Of a DNA stretch of 64,000 nt, positions 37,612 to 46,818 are shown in pieces. Numbering within the stretch: position 1 is the first letter of the stretch; every line of letters starts with the position of its first letter. The position numbers and the translations under genes are program-made. Origin of the DNA: Pseudovibrio exalbescens (GTDB taxonomy: Bacteria; Pseudomonadota; Alphaproteobacteria; Rhizobiales; Stappiaceae). Where the stretch lies: positions 434,001 to 498,000 of the forward strand of contig NZ_JAQZAJ010000003.1 of the NCBI RefSeq assembly GCF_028737195.1. Direction: 5' to 3'. The notes under the pieces were generated by a model. It was not told the origin of the DNA. It ran no database searches and saw only the letters and a list, made by a program, of their open reading frames with translations.

Positions 37612-38592
37612 ATGAAGGTCGCTGGGGATGCCTCCATATCAGCACGGATAGAGCGCGCCTTCGAAAGCGCGTCGCATGCAACTGGTACGCCATTTGGCTA
37701 CCTGGTTCAAGCTGCTGCCAAAGAGTCATCCATGGACCCGCAGGCCAAGGCGCAAACGTCTTCAGCTACGGGGCTTTTCCAATTCATTGAAAGTACTTGG
37801 CTTGAAACGCTTAAAAAGAGCGGTGATGAGCTGGGTCTGGAGGACTACGCGCGCCACATCGAGGTCACCTCCGATGGCGACTACGTTGTTGAGAATCCCC
37901 ATTTGCGTGAGCAGCTCCTTGATCTTCGCAAGGATCCCGAGGTCTCCGCGTTGGTTGCCGGTGCCTTTACTCAAGCAAACCGTGAGGTGTTGACCTCCAA
38001 GCTGAACCGGACGCCGTCAACTGGTGAGTTGTATGTGGCACACTTTTTAGGTGCCAGCGGTGGGGCGAGACTGATTTCGGCAGCCGAACAAACCCCGGAA
38101 GTTGACGCTTCGGCGTTGTTCCCGCAGCAAGCGCGGGCGAACAAGGCGATTTTCTATGAGCGCAATGGTGAGGCGCGCAGCGTCGCCCAAGTCTATGACC
38201 GTCTGGTCAACCAGTTTGCGCAAACGGAAATGACGATAGCAGCCAAACAGGTAATGCAGGTCGATGAAACTGCGGTTGGAGGTCTGCCTCCGGTGCCAAA
38301 GGAAAAGGCTGACCAGCAGGCAGAGCCTGATGTCATTCAAAGCAGAATTCTGACCGCTTGGGCAACAAGCGGCCGTCATCCTGGCGCGCCTTTCGAGGCG
38401 CTCTTTAGAGCTACAGATGAAACCAAGCAGGCTGAGGCGGTGTCGGCAAGCATCTCATCAGCTTTTGCAGCCCAAGAAGATAATGCGGCGGACCTGGGCG
38501 CGGCGGGCGTGCCGCGTCCTCGACCTGCGGGGACGCCCTTGGATCTTACTGGCTTCCTGAACTATGGGGCCATCAAGCCAAACAAGGCCTAA
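37612..38592 (+). CDS. Lytic transglycosylase (SLT) domain protein
   Basis: 326 residues. The SLT-type motif FGYLVQAAAKESSMDPQAKAQTSSATGLFQFIESTW contains the catalytic Glu in KESS. AHFLGASGGARLI follows, as in other alphaproteobacterial members. There is no classical signal peptide at the ATG at 37612, which has AAGGGG upstream; an alternative start would not add one. It may act on peptidoglycan after export by another route. The C-terminal 120 residues look disordered. Confidence 0.88.
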   Translation: MKVAGDASISARIERAFESASHATGTPFGYLVQAAAKESSMDPQAKAQTSSATGLFQFIESTWLETLKKSGDELGLEDYARHIEVTSDGDYVVENPHLREQLLDLRKDPEVSALVAGAFTQANREVLTSKLNRTPSTGELYVAHFLGASGGARLISAAEQTPEVDASALFPQQARANKAIFYERNGEARSVAQVYDRLVNQFAQTEMTIAAKQVMQVDETAVGGLPPVPKEKADQQAEPDVIQSRILTAWATSGRHPGAPFEALFRATDETKQAEAVSASISSAFAAQEDNAADLGAAGVPRPRPAGTPLDLTGFLNYGAIKPNKA

Positions 38593-38701
38593 GCAAGTGC
38601 GCCTATGTCCCTGAACCACAATATGTTTATGGTGAACCAAACATTAATAAATATGCTTAATGCTATGTCGTTGAGTATTAGTGTTAGTGGTCTGGCGTTC
38701 C

Positions 38702-39838
38702 ATGATTGTATCGAGTTTTCTTACCTGGGTTCAAACGGCTCCGGCTGGGAGTAGGGCGCAAGCAGTGTCCGCCTTGGCAAAGGCCTATCTGTTTTCTGAG
38801 ATGGACGCTGAGGAGAGGGACTCTGCCGAGGCAGCGTTGACCTTTATGCTGGATGATCCTGACGTGAGTGTGAGGGTGGCTTTGGCTGAGGTTCTTGGGC
38901 CTGCGGAAGGGGCGCCGCCGCATATCATTTCAACACTGTTGTGCGATGAAGAAACGGTTGCCTTGCCTGTTCTTGAAGCCTCTTCATCAATCTCTGAGGG
39001 CGAGCTGGTCGATCTGGTCGCGACCTCCAGCGCGGCGCGTGTCTGCGCGATAGCGCGGCGGCAACCTGTTTCCATCGGTCTTGCAGCTGCCATCTGCGAG
39101 GTTGCGCCATTTGAGGCCATCTTGGAGCTTCTGGGCAACAAGCGCGCTGTGTTGCGTGACCGCATGTTCCAACGGATCATCGATCGGTTTGGCGGCGAGC
39201 GCAGCATTCAGGATGCATTGTTGGCGCGAGAGGACTTGTCTTTGCCGCTTCGGCACATGCTGATCCGCCGCTATACAGAAGAGCTTCGCGATCATCCGTT
39301 GGTGAGCAATGGTGTTCATTCCCAGTCTCCTCAACGGCTTGTGGCGGATGCGCAGGACCGTGCAACCGTTGCGCTTGCCTACGATGCAGCGCAGGAAGAG
39401 CAGTCAGCACTGATCGAGCATCTTATTTCCAGTCACCAAATGACGAGCCTGTTGCTGTTGCGTGCGGTATGCACAGGCGCACTTGTGTTCTTCGAGCGGG
39501 CAGTTGTGCGTTTGTCCGGTGTCAACGAGCGCCACGTCAGCAGTGTCCTGAAGTCTCCCAAGAGTTCCACAGTTTCCGCGCTTCTCGCAAAGTGTGGCTT
39601 GCCAAAGCGTACCCATCCGGTGTTCGTCGCAGCGTTGGAGGCTTGGGCCTTGGCGGATACGCTCAACATGGACCGTTGGGGCAAGGCGCGTCTGGTCGTT
39701 ACCGAGCTTTTAGATGAGCAGGATTCATTGGAACTTGAAGAGCTGGGAGATCTGCAGGATCTTTTGGTGCGCTTGAGTTATGAGGCGTCGCGTGAGAGTG
39801 CGCGTGAGCGGGTCTCATCCATGCTTTCAGCGGCTTAA
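38702..39838 (+). CDS. DUF2336 family protein
   Basis: 378 residues, all-helical, with HEAT-like content at the N-terminus (DDPDVSVRVALAEVLGPAEGAPPHIISTLLCDEETVALPVLEAS). DUF2336 occurs in alphaproteobacteria and has no known function. I start at the ATG at 38702; a GTG at 38681 is in frame but neither has a clear ribosome binding site. It follows the lytic transglycosylase gene by 109 bp. Confidence 0.85.
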   Translation: MIVSSFLTWVQTAPAGSRAQAVSALAKAYLFSEMDAEERDSAEAALTFMLDDPDVSVRVALAEVLGPAEGAPPHIISTLLCDEETVALPVLEASSSISEGELVDLVATSSAARVCAIARRQPVSIGLAAAICEVAPFEAILELLGNKRAVLRDRMFQRIIDRFGGERSIQDALLAREDLSLPLRHMLIRRYTEELRDHPLVSNGVHSQSPQRLVADAQDRATVALAYDAAQEEQSALIEHLISSHQMTSLLLLRAVCTGALVFFERAVVRLSGVNERHVSSVLKSPKSSTVSALLAKCGLPKRTHPVFVAALEAWALADTLNMDRWGKARLVVTELLDEQDSLELEELGDLQDLLVRLSYEASRESARERVSSMLSAA

Positions 39839-39863
39839 AGAATTCATAATTCAATAGGTTGGC

Positions 39864-39883
39864 GGCGTCACACAGGTGGCGCC
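39864..39883. terminator. Hairpin between convergent DUF2336 and Hpt genes
   Basis: GGCGTCA/TGGCGCC (one G-T pair) with loop CACAGG lies between two convergent stops. It has only a short T-run, so it is a modest terminator candidate. Confidence 0.4.
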
Positions 39884-39898
39884 GTTTGCATTTCGGGG

Positions 39899-40444
39899 TC
39901 AGGTGTTGAAGTCGTCTGGGGTGTCTGCGTTGTGATCGCGGCCCAGGATTTTGGCGGTGGCCTGTGCCAAACTCTCAACCAAAATGCGTGCGGTGATGTT
40001 GGAAGCGTCTCTTGCGTCTTCGCGCAGCATGGCTGCAATGGCGGCAATGTGCTGTGTGATAAGTTCTTCTGGAACCTGGATTTCACCGCTCTGCATTGCT
40101 GAGATCAGCTCAGTCAGCGATCCTGCTACTTCTCCGACCAGCGGAAAGCCCAATGTCTCGGCCTGTCCCTTGATGTCGTGCGCTGTGCGAAACAGTTCCT
40201 CATAGGCTTCCTTGGAGCGGTTGCCATTCGTGACTGTTGCCCACGCCGACCGCAGATCTCTTGCCTCGTTGTCCATCCAGCTGGAGAATTCTTCGGAGAG
40301 TTCGGCAACCGCGTCTTCTGCGGCCTTCACGGGATCGAACTGGGCTGCTTCAGCAGCTGTGAGCTTGCGCACCTTTTTTGACAAATCCAAAGGTGCGCGA
40401 AACACTTCCGCGTCCTTTTCGGCTGGTGAATTCTTGTCAATCAT
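39899..40444 (-). CDS. Hpt domain protein (histidine phosphotransfer)
   Basis: 181 residues, helical. FRTAHDIKGQAETLGFPLVG is the Hpt motif, with the phosphorylated His in AHDIKG. The N-terminal half is acidic and probably flexible. It would relay phosphate between response regulators; no kinase or receiver gene is present in this window. The stand-alone form is common in alphaproteobacteria. Confidence 0.85.
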   Translation of the reverse strand: MIDKNSPAEKDAEVFRAPLDLSKKVRKLTAAEAAQFDPVKAAEDAVAELSEEFSSWMDNEARDLRSAWATVTNGNRSKEAYEELFRTAHDIKGQAETLGFPLVGEVAGSLTELISAMQSGEIQVPEELITQHIAAIAAMLREDARDASNITARILVESLAQATAKILGRDHNADTPDDFNT

Positions 40445-40545
40445 TGCGCGCCACCCTGTGTTTTGATCCAGAAGATCAAGCCGCCTGCATTATGGAGTGC
40501 CGATTCCATGCAGGCAATGCCTCCAGCCGTTAAATATGTGCAGAA

Positions 40546-40562
40546 TGCGCAACAGTTGCGCA
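40546..40562. repeat. Perfect 17-bp palindrome between nadK and the Hpt gene
   Basis: TGCGCAACAGTTGCGCA, with a further TTGCGC copy just after it (40568-40573), lies in the 143 bp between nadK and the Hpt gene. On the minus strand it can fold as GCGCAACA/TGTTGCGC. It may be an operator or an end-of-transcript hairpin. Confidence 0.45.
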
Positions 40563-40587
40563 GCGTGTTGCGCTGCAATTTGAGAGG

Positions 40588-41364
40588 TCAGTACTTGAAC
40601 ATTTCGGCCAGAATGCGCTCGTCCCAGCCGTGGTCATGATCAAACATGATGACACATTGAGAGCTGGTGTCTTCGTAGACCAGTACCTTGATGACATTAC
40701 GGAATTCGAGATGGTCAGCCGAGGTGCTTACCGGGCGCTTGTCGGCCTCCAGCACCTCAATCTCCACCCTGGCGTGGTTGGGCAGAAGAGCGCCGCGCCA
40801 CCTGCGAGGGCGGAAAGGGCTGATGGGCGTCAGGGCCAGCAGAGAGGAGCCAATGGGCAGGATCGGGCCGTGTGCCGACAGGTTGTAGGCCGTGCTGCCT
40901 GCAGGGGTTGCCACCATGATGCCATCACAAATCAGCTCATCCATGCGCACTTTGCCGTCAATGGTGATGCGCAGCTTGGCAGCTTGATGGCGCTGACGCA
41001 GAAATGAAGCCTCATTCAGGGCGTGCGCCTTGAAGAACTCGCCGTTCTTGTCGGTAGCTTCAACGATCAAAGGATGGATGCGCGTGTCCTGGGCCGTATT
41101 CAGGCGTTCCAGCAGCCCGTGAGGGCGGTAGTCGTTCATCAAGAAGCCGACCGAACCGCAGTTCATGCCGTAAAGGGGGATGCCGGTGTTCATGTATTGA
41201 TGCAGGCATTGAAGCATCATGCCGTCGCCGCCCAGCGCAACGATCACATCGGCTTGGTCAGCTGGTACAGCGCCATACATAGTCTCCAGCTCAGCCTTTG
41301 AAGCGTCTGCTTCCGGCGTGCCGCTTGAGACAAAATGCAGTCGCTGAATGGATGTTTGATTCAA
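40588..41364 (-). CDS. nadK: NAD kinase
   Basis: 258 residues, typical for alphaproteobacterial NAD kinases. VIVALGGDGMMLQCLHQ carries the GGDG motif; NEASFLRQ and CDGIMVATPAGSTAYNLSAHGPILP are the NAD-binding and conserved blocks. It makes NADP from NAD and ATP. Immediately upstream (107 bp) on the same strand is the 37-codon membrane peptide gene. Confidence 0.95.
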   Translation of the reverse strand: MNQTSIQRLHFVSSGTPEADASKAELETMYGAVPADQADVIVALGGDGMMLQCLHQYMNTGIPLYGMNCGSVGFLMNDYRPHGLLERLNTAQDTRIHPLIVEATDKNGEFFKAHALNEASFLRQRHQAAKLRITIDGKVRMDELICDGIMVATPAGSTAYNLSAHGPILPIGSSLLALTPISPFRPRRWRGALLPNHARVEIEVLEADKRPVSTSADHLEFRNVIKVLVYEDTSSQCVIMFDHDHGWDERILAEMFKY

Positions 41365-41471
41365 TGTCCCGTACCTCCGCCGGAATTGCCTAGCATGATG
41401 GAAGTAAAATTAAAATCCGGCGAAGGGTGTTATTTTCTATGTGGTTGCCTTGCGTGAAGTCTCGTCACGAC

Positions 41472-41585
41472 TTACTGGCTCGCAAAGACCATCAAGATCA
41501 ACGTGGTCCAAAGAGCGCCGCTCATGGCCAACCCAGTGAAGTAAGGTGCTAAAGACTGCTTTTGTGCTTTGCTGCTATAGGCCAT
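41472..41585 (-). CDS. Small single-pass membrane peptide
   Basis: 37 residues: a basic N-terminus (SSKAQKQS) followed by one hydrophobic segment, FTGLAMSGALWTTLILMVFASQ. The ATG at 41585 is preceded by AAGGAGG with ideal spacing, which is the best evidence that this is a real gene; the longer frame from 41705 is an overextension. I do not recognise the family. Single-pass peptides of this kind are often subunits of respiratory or transport complexes, but no partner is nearby. Confidence 0.6.
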   Translation of the reverse strand: MAYSSKAQKQSLAPYFTGLAMSGALWTTLILMVFASQ

Positions 41586-42370
41586 GACTGCCTCCTTCCA
41601 ATGTTTCGTGAGTTGAGTATGCCGTTTTGAAGAATTGGGTCTGTGACAAGCGACACAGAACTGTAACTTGTCTAAGCTGGCGTATTTGAGGCCAAGCCTT
41701 GGCATTTGCTTGTCTCGTTCCGTTCATGAACACCTATGGTGAAAAACTCTCTAGTGACGCAAAGGCAACACGGGCCCGCTTTTTGCTTTGGGGGGCTTTT
41801 CACGTTCGTCAAATCGATTATGATTAACACTGCAAAGGCGAATAGTATTCGCTAGGACGGCAGGAAATATATTCTATATATTTCTTCCTAATTCATTTTA
41901 TTATACTGTTTTATTGCAGCTTGGGGGCAGGCTGTATATGGGGTGATCTGTGCGGCGGCAGGTCACCCTTTTTGCTTGTTAGGTAGGTGTGTGTTGATTG
42001 CTTGGTATTGGTGGGATTGGTCGGGAAGCTGGCTTGTTAAGACTTAAGGGTATGGATCCCGCTTTCGGGAATACTTGTCTGAATTCCGTTTCAAGATCGC
42101 AGAAGTGCCGGTATTACGCATGATAGGCCTTCAGCATTGTAAAGCTAATTCAATCATTGTTTGATGCTTTGGCTGAGGGGGATAAGTCGCGGATGTTGAG
42201 GCCTGGGACTTCCGGTAAACACTGCGTGCACCCAGCGTGAACAGTTCAGGTCCACACGAAGGATTTCCCTTCATGCCGGCGTCAAGCCGGTGCTTGAGCC
42301 TTGACGCGAACGGGCATAACTCGGTTCCGGCTGTGCGTCACCTTGGTGCGCGAGTGTGCCGAACTTCCGC
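41586..42370. other. Long intergenic region with palindromes and a plus-strand terminator
   Basis: About 785 bp without a credible protein gene. It contains GCGAATAGTATTCGC, a perfect 15-bp palindrome (41838-41852), an AT-rich inverted repeat GAAATATA/TATATTTC nearby (41864-41885), and a strong plus-strand terminator (41941-41973) with no plus-strand gene before it. The remainder, 42000-42370, shows nothing I can name. Confidence 0.5.
41831..41973 (+). ncRNA. Candidate small RNA
   Basis: A possible -10 element TATGAT (41819-41824) is followed by a palindrome hairpin (41838-41852), an AU-rich hairpin (41863-41888) and a terminator with stem GGGTGATCTG/CAGGTCACCC and five Ts (41941-41973). The -35 region is poor. 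There is no coding frame on the plus strand upstream, so the terminator has no obvious other purpose. This is inferred from signals only. Confidence 0.35.
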
Positions 42371-43507
42371 TTAAAGTATTGTGGGAACGTAGAGTTCTCC
42401 GCCCGCGCAGGGGCGAGAGACGCCCGTTGTCTGTGGGAAGGAAAGGGGAAGACCCAGCGCGGAACGAATGGCGAGAAACGCAAAGCACTCCGCTTCAATG
42501 GCGTCGCCGCGCCAGCCAAAGGCTTCGACTGGCTTTGCGTCGATTTGCGTTCGTTTGAATAATTCGCGCATAAACGTCGGGTTTTTGCGTCCGCCGCCGC
42601 AAACAGCAAGTACCTTGGGGCGGTGAGGCAGGTGAGCGACGGCTTTGGCAACTGCCGATGCTGAAAACGCTGTCAGAAGCGCTGCGCCATCTTCCAAGGA
42701 GAGGCCACTGGCAAGATCTTTCGTAAAGCTGAAACGATCCAGTGACTTGGGTGGCTTCTGATCGAACCATGGATTGGCGAGTGCTGCTACAAGGCGGGCC
42801 TCATCAACCGTCCCCTTGGCGGCGAGCTGGCCGTCCTTGTCAAAAAAGTTATTCCCGTGCTGCTTTACCCAGTCATTAATGGGAGCGTTGGCAGGGCCTG
42901 TGTCAAACGCCATTAGGGTGTCTGACCCATCCCACCAAGTGAGGTTGCCAACGCCGCCGAGATTAAGGAGCACAACATCCTTGGGATCATAACGTCCGGC
43001 AAGCTGGCCGATAAGCGCCTTGTGGTAGGCCGGTGCAAGCGGGGCACCCTGGCCTCCAGCTGCAACATCTGCACTGCGCAGATCATAAACTACCGGGATG
43101 CCGAGCAGGTTTGCCATCAATGGGCCGTCGCCAAGTTGACGGGTGGCGCCAGCCATGCCTTGTGCGGCTGGTCGGTGCAGCACGGTTTGCCCGTGAAAGC
43201 CGATCACGCCGATCTGGCTACGGGGTATTTTGTGGTCGTGAAGAAAATTGGCGACCGCAACAGACTGGGCGCGGGTCAGCTCCCGTTCCGCTTTGGCAAA
43301 GATGGCGGGTTCTGGACCGTTAAACTGCCAGGTTCGTGCTGCCTCCATGGCGTCGGTGAGCAGTTCAAGCAGTCCGTCAGGGTACGGGGAGAGCGTATAT
43401 GCACCAAACTGGGTAACGGCGGTGCCGTCACTCTCAATCATGGCAATGTCAATGTTGCCGTCCAGCACAGTGCCGGTCATCAGTCCAATAGCCCAAACGG
43501 GATTCAT
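42371..43507 (-). CDS. anmK: Anhydro-N-acetylmuramic acid kinase
   Basis: 378 residues. [23 protein letters not shown] near the start is the ATP-binding and signature region (usually GLMSGTSLDGID); [34 protein letters not shown] and [11 protein letters not shown] follow. It phosphorylates 1,6-anhydroMurNAc to MurNAc-6-phosphate in peptidoglycan recycling. All core blocks are present. It is divergent from the MFS gene. Confidence 0.95.
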   Translation of the reverse strand: MNPVWAIGLMTGTVLDGNIDIAMIESDGTAVTQFGAYTLSPYPDGLLELLTDAMEAARTWQFNGPEPAIFAKAERELTRAQSVAVANFLHDHKIPRSQIGVIGFHGQTVLHRPAAQGMAGATRQLGDGPLMANLLGIPVVYDLRSADVAAGGQGAPLAPAYHKALIGQLAGRYDPKDVVLLNLGGVGNLTWWDGSDTLMAFDTGPANAPINDWVKQHGNNFFDKDGQLAAKGTVDEARLVAALANPWFDQKPPKSLDRFSFTKDLASGLSLEDGAALLTAFSASAVAKAVAHLPHRPKVLAVCGGGRKNPTFMRELFKRTQIDAKPVEAFGWRGDAIEAECFAFLAIRSALGLPLSFPQTTGVSRPCAGGELYVPTIL

Positions 43508-43729
43508 GAATGCAGCTTCGCCCCTGATTTCATCTCTGCAGTTCTCAATTAGTCTAATAAGTGTGAATGGCGACTTCTAGCAAGGAGAAACCCCAAGCTT
43601 TCTGGAAAAATGCAAGAGTTAATTCTGTCGCGTGCAATGGATTGATTTGAGAGGTGGGGCTCCGTTAAGGTCACCTTTGGTCCGATTGGGTCGGGCCGCG
43701 CCAGCCTTCGCATCTGGAGGAGACCATTC

Positions 43730-44980
43730 GTGTTCAGTATCGCTCGCCTTGCCTTGCTCATGGTTGTTTTCATTGATGTGATGGGGCAGGGGCTGATTTT
43801 CCCCATCCTGACGACTTTGCTTTTACGCGAGGACTCCGCTTTCCTTATGGAGGGGAATGACCTGCTGGGCCGCGAGGCCACTTTTGGTGTGGTTCTGGGT
43901 GTGTTTTATCTCTTCTGGTTCTTTGGTGCTGCCTACATTTCCAAGCTGTCAGACTACATCGGGCGGAAGAACGGGATCCTCATTTGTCTAACCGGTGCGT
44001 TGGTCGGCTATGTGTTGACGGTGCTGGCAATTTATCTGAACAGCCTCATCCTGTTGATCGTTGGGCGGGCGGTTGCTGGCTTTACGGCGGGCAATCAGCC
44101 CATCGCGCAAGCCTCCCTGATCGATCAGAGCCGTAGCCCGCAGGAAAAGAGCCTCAATCTCGGTTTGATCACCGCGTTCGTGGCACTTGGTCTGGTGGTG
44201 GGGCCGCTTCTTGCGGGCGGGTTGAGTGACAGTCAGCTGTTGGGGTCTTACGCCTCCTTGCAGCTACCGTTCATGGCGGCCATCGTCCTTGTGCTGATTA
44301 ATATTTTCCTGATTTATCAGGGTTTTGAAGAAACCAACAAACGCCGAAAGAAGATTGACTTTGGCCCGAGCGAGGTGTTTCTCGTTCTGTGGCGGGTGCG
44401 CGGGCGGCCTACCATCGTCAAGCTTTGTCTGGTGTTCTTCTTCGTGGAGATGGGCCTCAACGCCTTTTACATTTACCTGAACAACTTTCAGGTGGAACGG
44501 TTTGGGTTCTCGACCCAGCAGACCAGCCTGACGCTGGTGGTCTTTGGTCTGGTCATGGCATTTTCCAGCATAGTGTTGGTCCGGACCATGACACAGTTTT
44601 ACCAGCGTCTTCCCATCGTGAAGGTGTGTACCGGCATCATGGCGGTGTTCGTGTTGACCTATGCTGCCAACAGCTTGCCGCTGCTGTCCTACATACTGCT
44701 CGTTCCTGTGGTCGCTGCTTTTGGGTTGGCCTACCCAATCATGCTGTCGCTGTTTTCTGCCAGCGCGCGCGATGATGAGCAGGGCTGGGTCATGGGGGTG
44801 ACCATGGCGCTGTTCACGCTTGGTGCTGGGATCATTTCACTTGGTGGCGGGTTCTTGATGGCGCTTGATGTGAAAAGCGTTTTCTTTGTTGGCGTGCTCA
44901 GCTTCATCATTGCGCTGGTGTTGCAGTTTGGTTTGTGGCGCGAGCCAGATGTTGAGGCGCTTGATCCTCCGATCGGGTGA
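43730..44980 (+). CDS. MFS transporter (TetA/TCR-like)
   Basis: 416 residues with twelve hydrophobic segments. ARLALLMVVFIDVMGQGLIFPILTTLL starts it, and the motif between helices two and three is GAAYISKLSDYIGRKNGILICLTGALVG (the MFS GxLsDryGRr motif). It is of the 12-helix drug:H+ antiporter type, but the substrate is unknown. It precedes the HxlR operon by 148 bp and may be independent of it. Confidence 0.9.
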   Translation: MFSIARLALLMVVFIDVMGQGLIFPILTTLLLREDSAFLMEGNDLLGREATFGVVLGVFYLFWFFGAAYISKLSDYIGRKNGILICLTGALVGYVLTVLAIYLNSLILLIVGRAVAGFTAGNQPIAQASLIDQSRSPQEKSLNLGLITAFVALGLVVGPLLAGGLSDSQLLGSYASLQLPFMAAIVLVLINIFLIYQGFEETNKRRKKIDFGPSEVFLVLWRVRGRPTIVKLCLVFFFVEMGLNAFYIYLNNFQVERFGFSTQQTSLTLVVFGLVMAFSSIVLVRTMTQFYQRLPIVKVCTGIMAVFVLTYAANSLPLLSYILLVPVVAAFGLAYPIMLSLFSASARDDEQGWVMGVTMALFTLGAGIISLGGGFLMALDVKSVFFVGVLSFIIALVLQFGLWREPDVEALDPPIG

Positions 44981-45095
44981 CGAAAAGGGAAGGTCTCGCT
45001 CAGGCTTGACGCTCAAGTTGGCGCTGAGAAATTAAGGCGTCAAAGCAATCGTTGCACCAAAGGTAGAGGTTGCGGGTGGCTCTGGATTGGATTTT

Positions 45096-45112
45096 ACTTC
45101 GCTTAACGAAGT
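45096..45112. promoter_or_regulatory. Inverted repeat, putative HxlR operator
   Basis: ACTTCG-CTTAA-CGAAGT lies 16 bp before the HxlR start codon, and the flanks extend the symmetry (TTTT on the left, AAA on the right). The position over the probable promoter suggests autoregulation by the HxlR protein. Confidence 0.5.
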
Positions 45113-45128
45113 GAAATGAGGGGCCGAC

Positions 45129-45635
45129 ATGGCAGGCACACGCACCAGCTTTGCAGGTATGGACTGCGCAATCGCTCAGGCGATTGAGCTGATTGGCGAT
45201 GCCTGGACTCTATTGATTTTACGAGCACTTTTCCAAGGACTGAAGCGCTTTGACGACTTTCAGGGTAACCTTGGCATTTCCACCAGCGTGTTGACGGATC
45301 GGCTGCACCGGCTGGTGGAGGCCGACATCATTCGAAAGGAAAAGGACCGAGAGGACGCCCGCTCTTCCGTGTATCTCCTGACCGACAAGGGTATGGATTT
45401 TTATCCCGTTTTGATTGCGCTAAACCAGTGGGGAGAGCGTTGGGAAGGCAAGCCAACAGGACTGCGGTTGGACCTGATCGAACGCGAAACGGGCAAGCCT
45501 GTGCGAGAGGTGCAGGTTCTGTCCCAGGACTACAAGGTTTTGACAGCGCGCGATGTTGAGGCGCGTCCGGGACCCGGCGTGGGGGCGGTCTTTGCGGATG
45601 CGCTGAACCGCGTGCGACGCCGCAAGGCGACTTGA
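45129..45635 (+). CDS. HxlR-type winged-helix transcriptional regulator
   Basis: 168 residues. MDCAIAQAIELIGDAWTLLILRALFQGLKRFDDFQGNLGISTSVLTDRLHRLVEADIIRKE is the HxlR winged helix; the N-terminal Cys (CAIAQ) is conserved in redox- or electrophile-sensing members. The 60-residue tail after the DNA-binding domain is longer than in the smallest family members. It heads an operon with the alcohol dehydrogenase, thioesterase, dehalogenase and monooxygenase genes and probably controls it. Confidence 0.92.
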   Translation: MAGTRTSFAGMDCAIAQAIELIGDAWTLLILRALFQGLKRFDDFQGNLGISTSVLTDRLHRLVEADIIRKEKDREDARSSVYLLTDKGMDFYPVLIALNQWGERWEGKPTGLRLDLIERETGKPVREVQVLSQDYKVLTARDVEARPGPGVGAVFADALNRVRRRKAT

Positions 45636-45666
45636 GCCAAGTAGGCCTAGAGCACAGGAGGGTCTC

Positions 45667-46818
45667 ATGGGATTTCAATTCGAAACGGTTCCGCTCATCG
45701 TGAATGAAAATGGTGCGGCTGGTCGCTTGTCCGAGCTGATCAAGACACGGTTCAGCTGCAAGCGCGTGGCAATCATCACTGATGCGGGGGTGGTAGAGAC
45801 CGGCCTTGTGAAGTCCGTCGTGAGCGCGCTGACCAAAGGTGGCTTCAATCCTATTGTCTTTGATGGTGTTGAGCCTGACCCTTCTGAACAGATCGTGCTG
45901 GAAGCCGCCAGCTTTGCCAAAGCCAATGATGCAGACTGCATTGTTGGGCTCGGCGGTGGCAGTTCCATGGATACGGCCAAGATGGTGGCGGTGTTGTGCT
46001 GCAGCTTGCAGCCGCTTCATGCGCTTTATGGCATTGGCAAGGTGGAGGGAAAGCGCCTGCAACTCATTCAGGTGCCGACCACGGCGGGAACGGGGTCTGA
46101 AGTGACGCCGATTGCTATTTTGACCCGCGAGGACCACAGCAAGATGGGCATTGTATCGCCGCAGCTCTATGCGGATGTGGCGGTGCTGGACCCGGAGCTG
46201 ACGACCAAATTGCCTGCGGAAGTGACTGCGGCTACGGGCATCGATGCCATGGTGCATGCCATAGAGGCCTATACGTCCTTGCATCAGAAGAACCCGATTT
46301 CCGATGCGTTGGCGCGTGAAGCGCTGCGGCAGCTTTGGACGCATATCCGTGCTGCATACATGGATGGCGGTGACATTCCGGCTCGCTCCGGCATGTTGCT
46401 GGGCGCGATGATGGCGGGCCAGGCGTTTGCCAACAGCCCGGTGGCGGCTGTGCATGCGCTCGCCTATCCCATTGGCGGGCAGTTCCATGTGCCGCATGGG
46501 CTCTCCAATGCGCTGATCCTGCCGCACGTGCTGCGGTTCAACCTGCCTGAGGCCAAGCATCATTATGCGGAGTTGGCGGAAGTCATTCTGCCGAACATCT
46601 CCGGTAGTGTGGATGAAAAGGCGGCGGGCTTCATCCGCGCCCTTGAGAACCTATGTTTTGAGCTGGGTATTCCGGATCATCTAGCCCAGGTGGGCATTGA
46701 AGCCAACGACCTGCCCAAGCTGGCGAAAGCCGCCATGGACCAGACCCGGCTTTTGGTGAACAACCCGCGCCGCGTGTCCTATGACGATGCGCTTTCCATT
46801 TACAGGGAGGCGCTATGA
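45667..46818 (+). CDS. Iron-containing alcohol dehydrogenase
   Basis: 383 residues of the group III (Fe-type) dehydrogenases. The NAD-binding GLGGGSSMDTAKMVA, then VPTTAGTGSEVTPIA, the metal-site DAMVHAIEAYTS and the His-rich VHALAYPIGGQFHVPHGLSNA are all visible. It oxidises alcohols or reduces aldehydes. It overlaps the thioesterase gene by 4 bp. In this operon it could oxidise the alcohol released by the dehalogenase. Confidence 0.94.
   Translation: MGFQFETVPLIVNENGAAGRLSELIKTRFSCKRVAIITDAGVVETGLVKSVVSALTKGGFNPIVFDGVEPDPSEQIVLEAASFAKANDADCIVGLGGGSSMDTAKMVAVLCCSLQPLHALYGIGKVEGKRLQLIQVPTTAGTGSEVTPIAILTREDHSKMGIVSPQLYADVAVLDPELTTKLPAEVTAATGIDAMVHAIEAYTSLHQKNPISDALAREALRQLWTHIRAAYMDGGDIPARSGMLLGAMMAGQAFANSPVAAVHALAYPIGGQFHVPHGLSNALILPHVLRFNLPEAKHHYAELAEVILPNISGSVDEKAAGFIRALENLCFELGIPDHLAQVGIEANDLPKLAKAAMDQTRLLVNNPRRVSYDDALSIYREAL

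Noticed and set aside
45328-46563. 411-codon minus-strand frame opposite HxlR and alcohol dehydrogenase
   Set aside because: Shadow of two recognised genes; composition rich in Arg and His and no domain.
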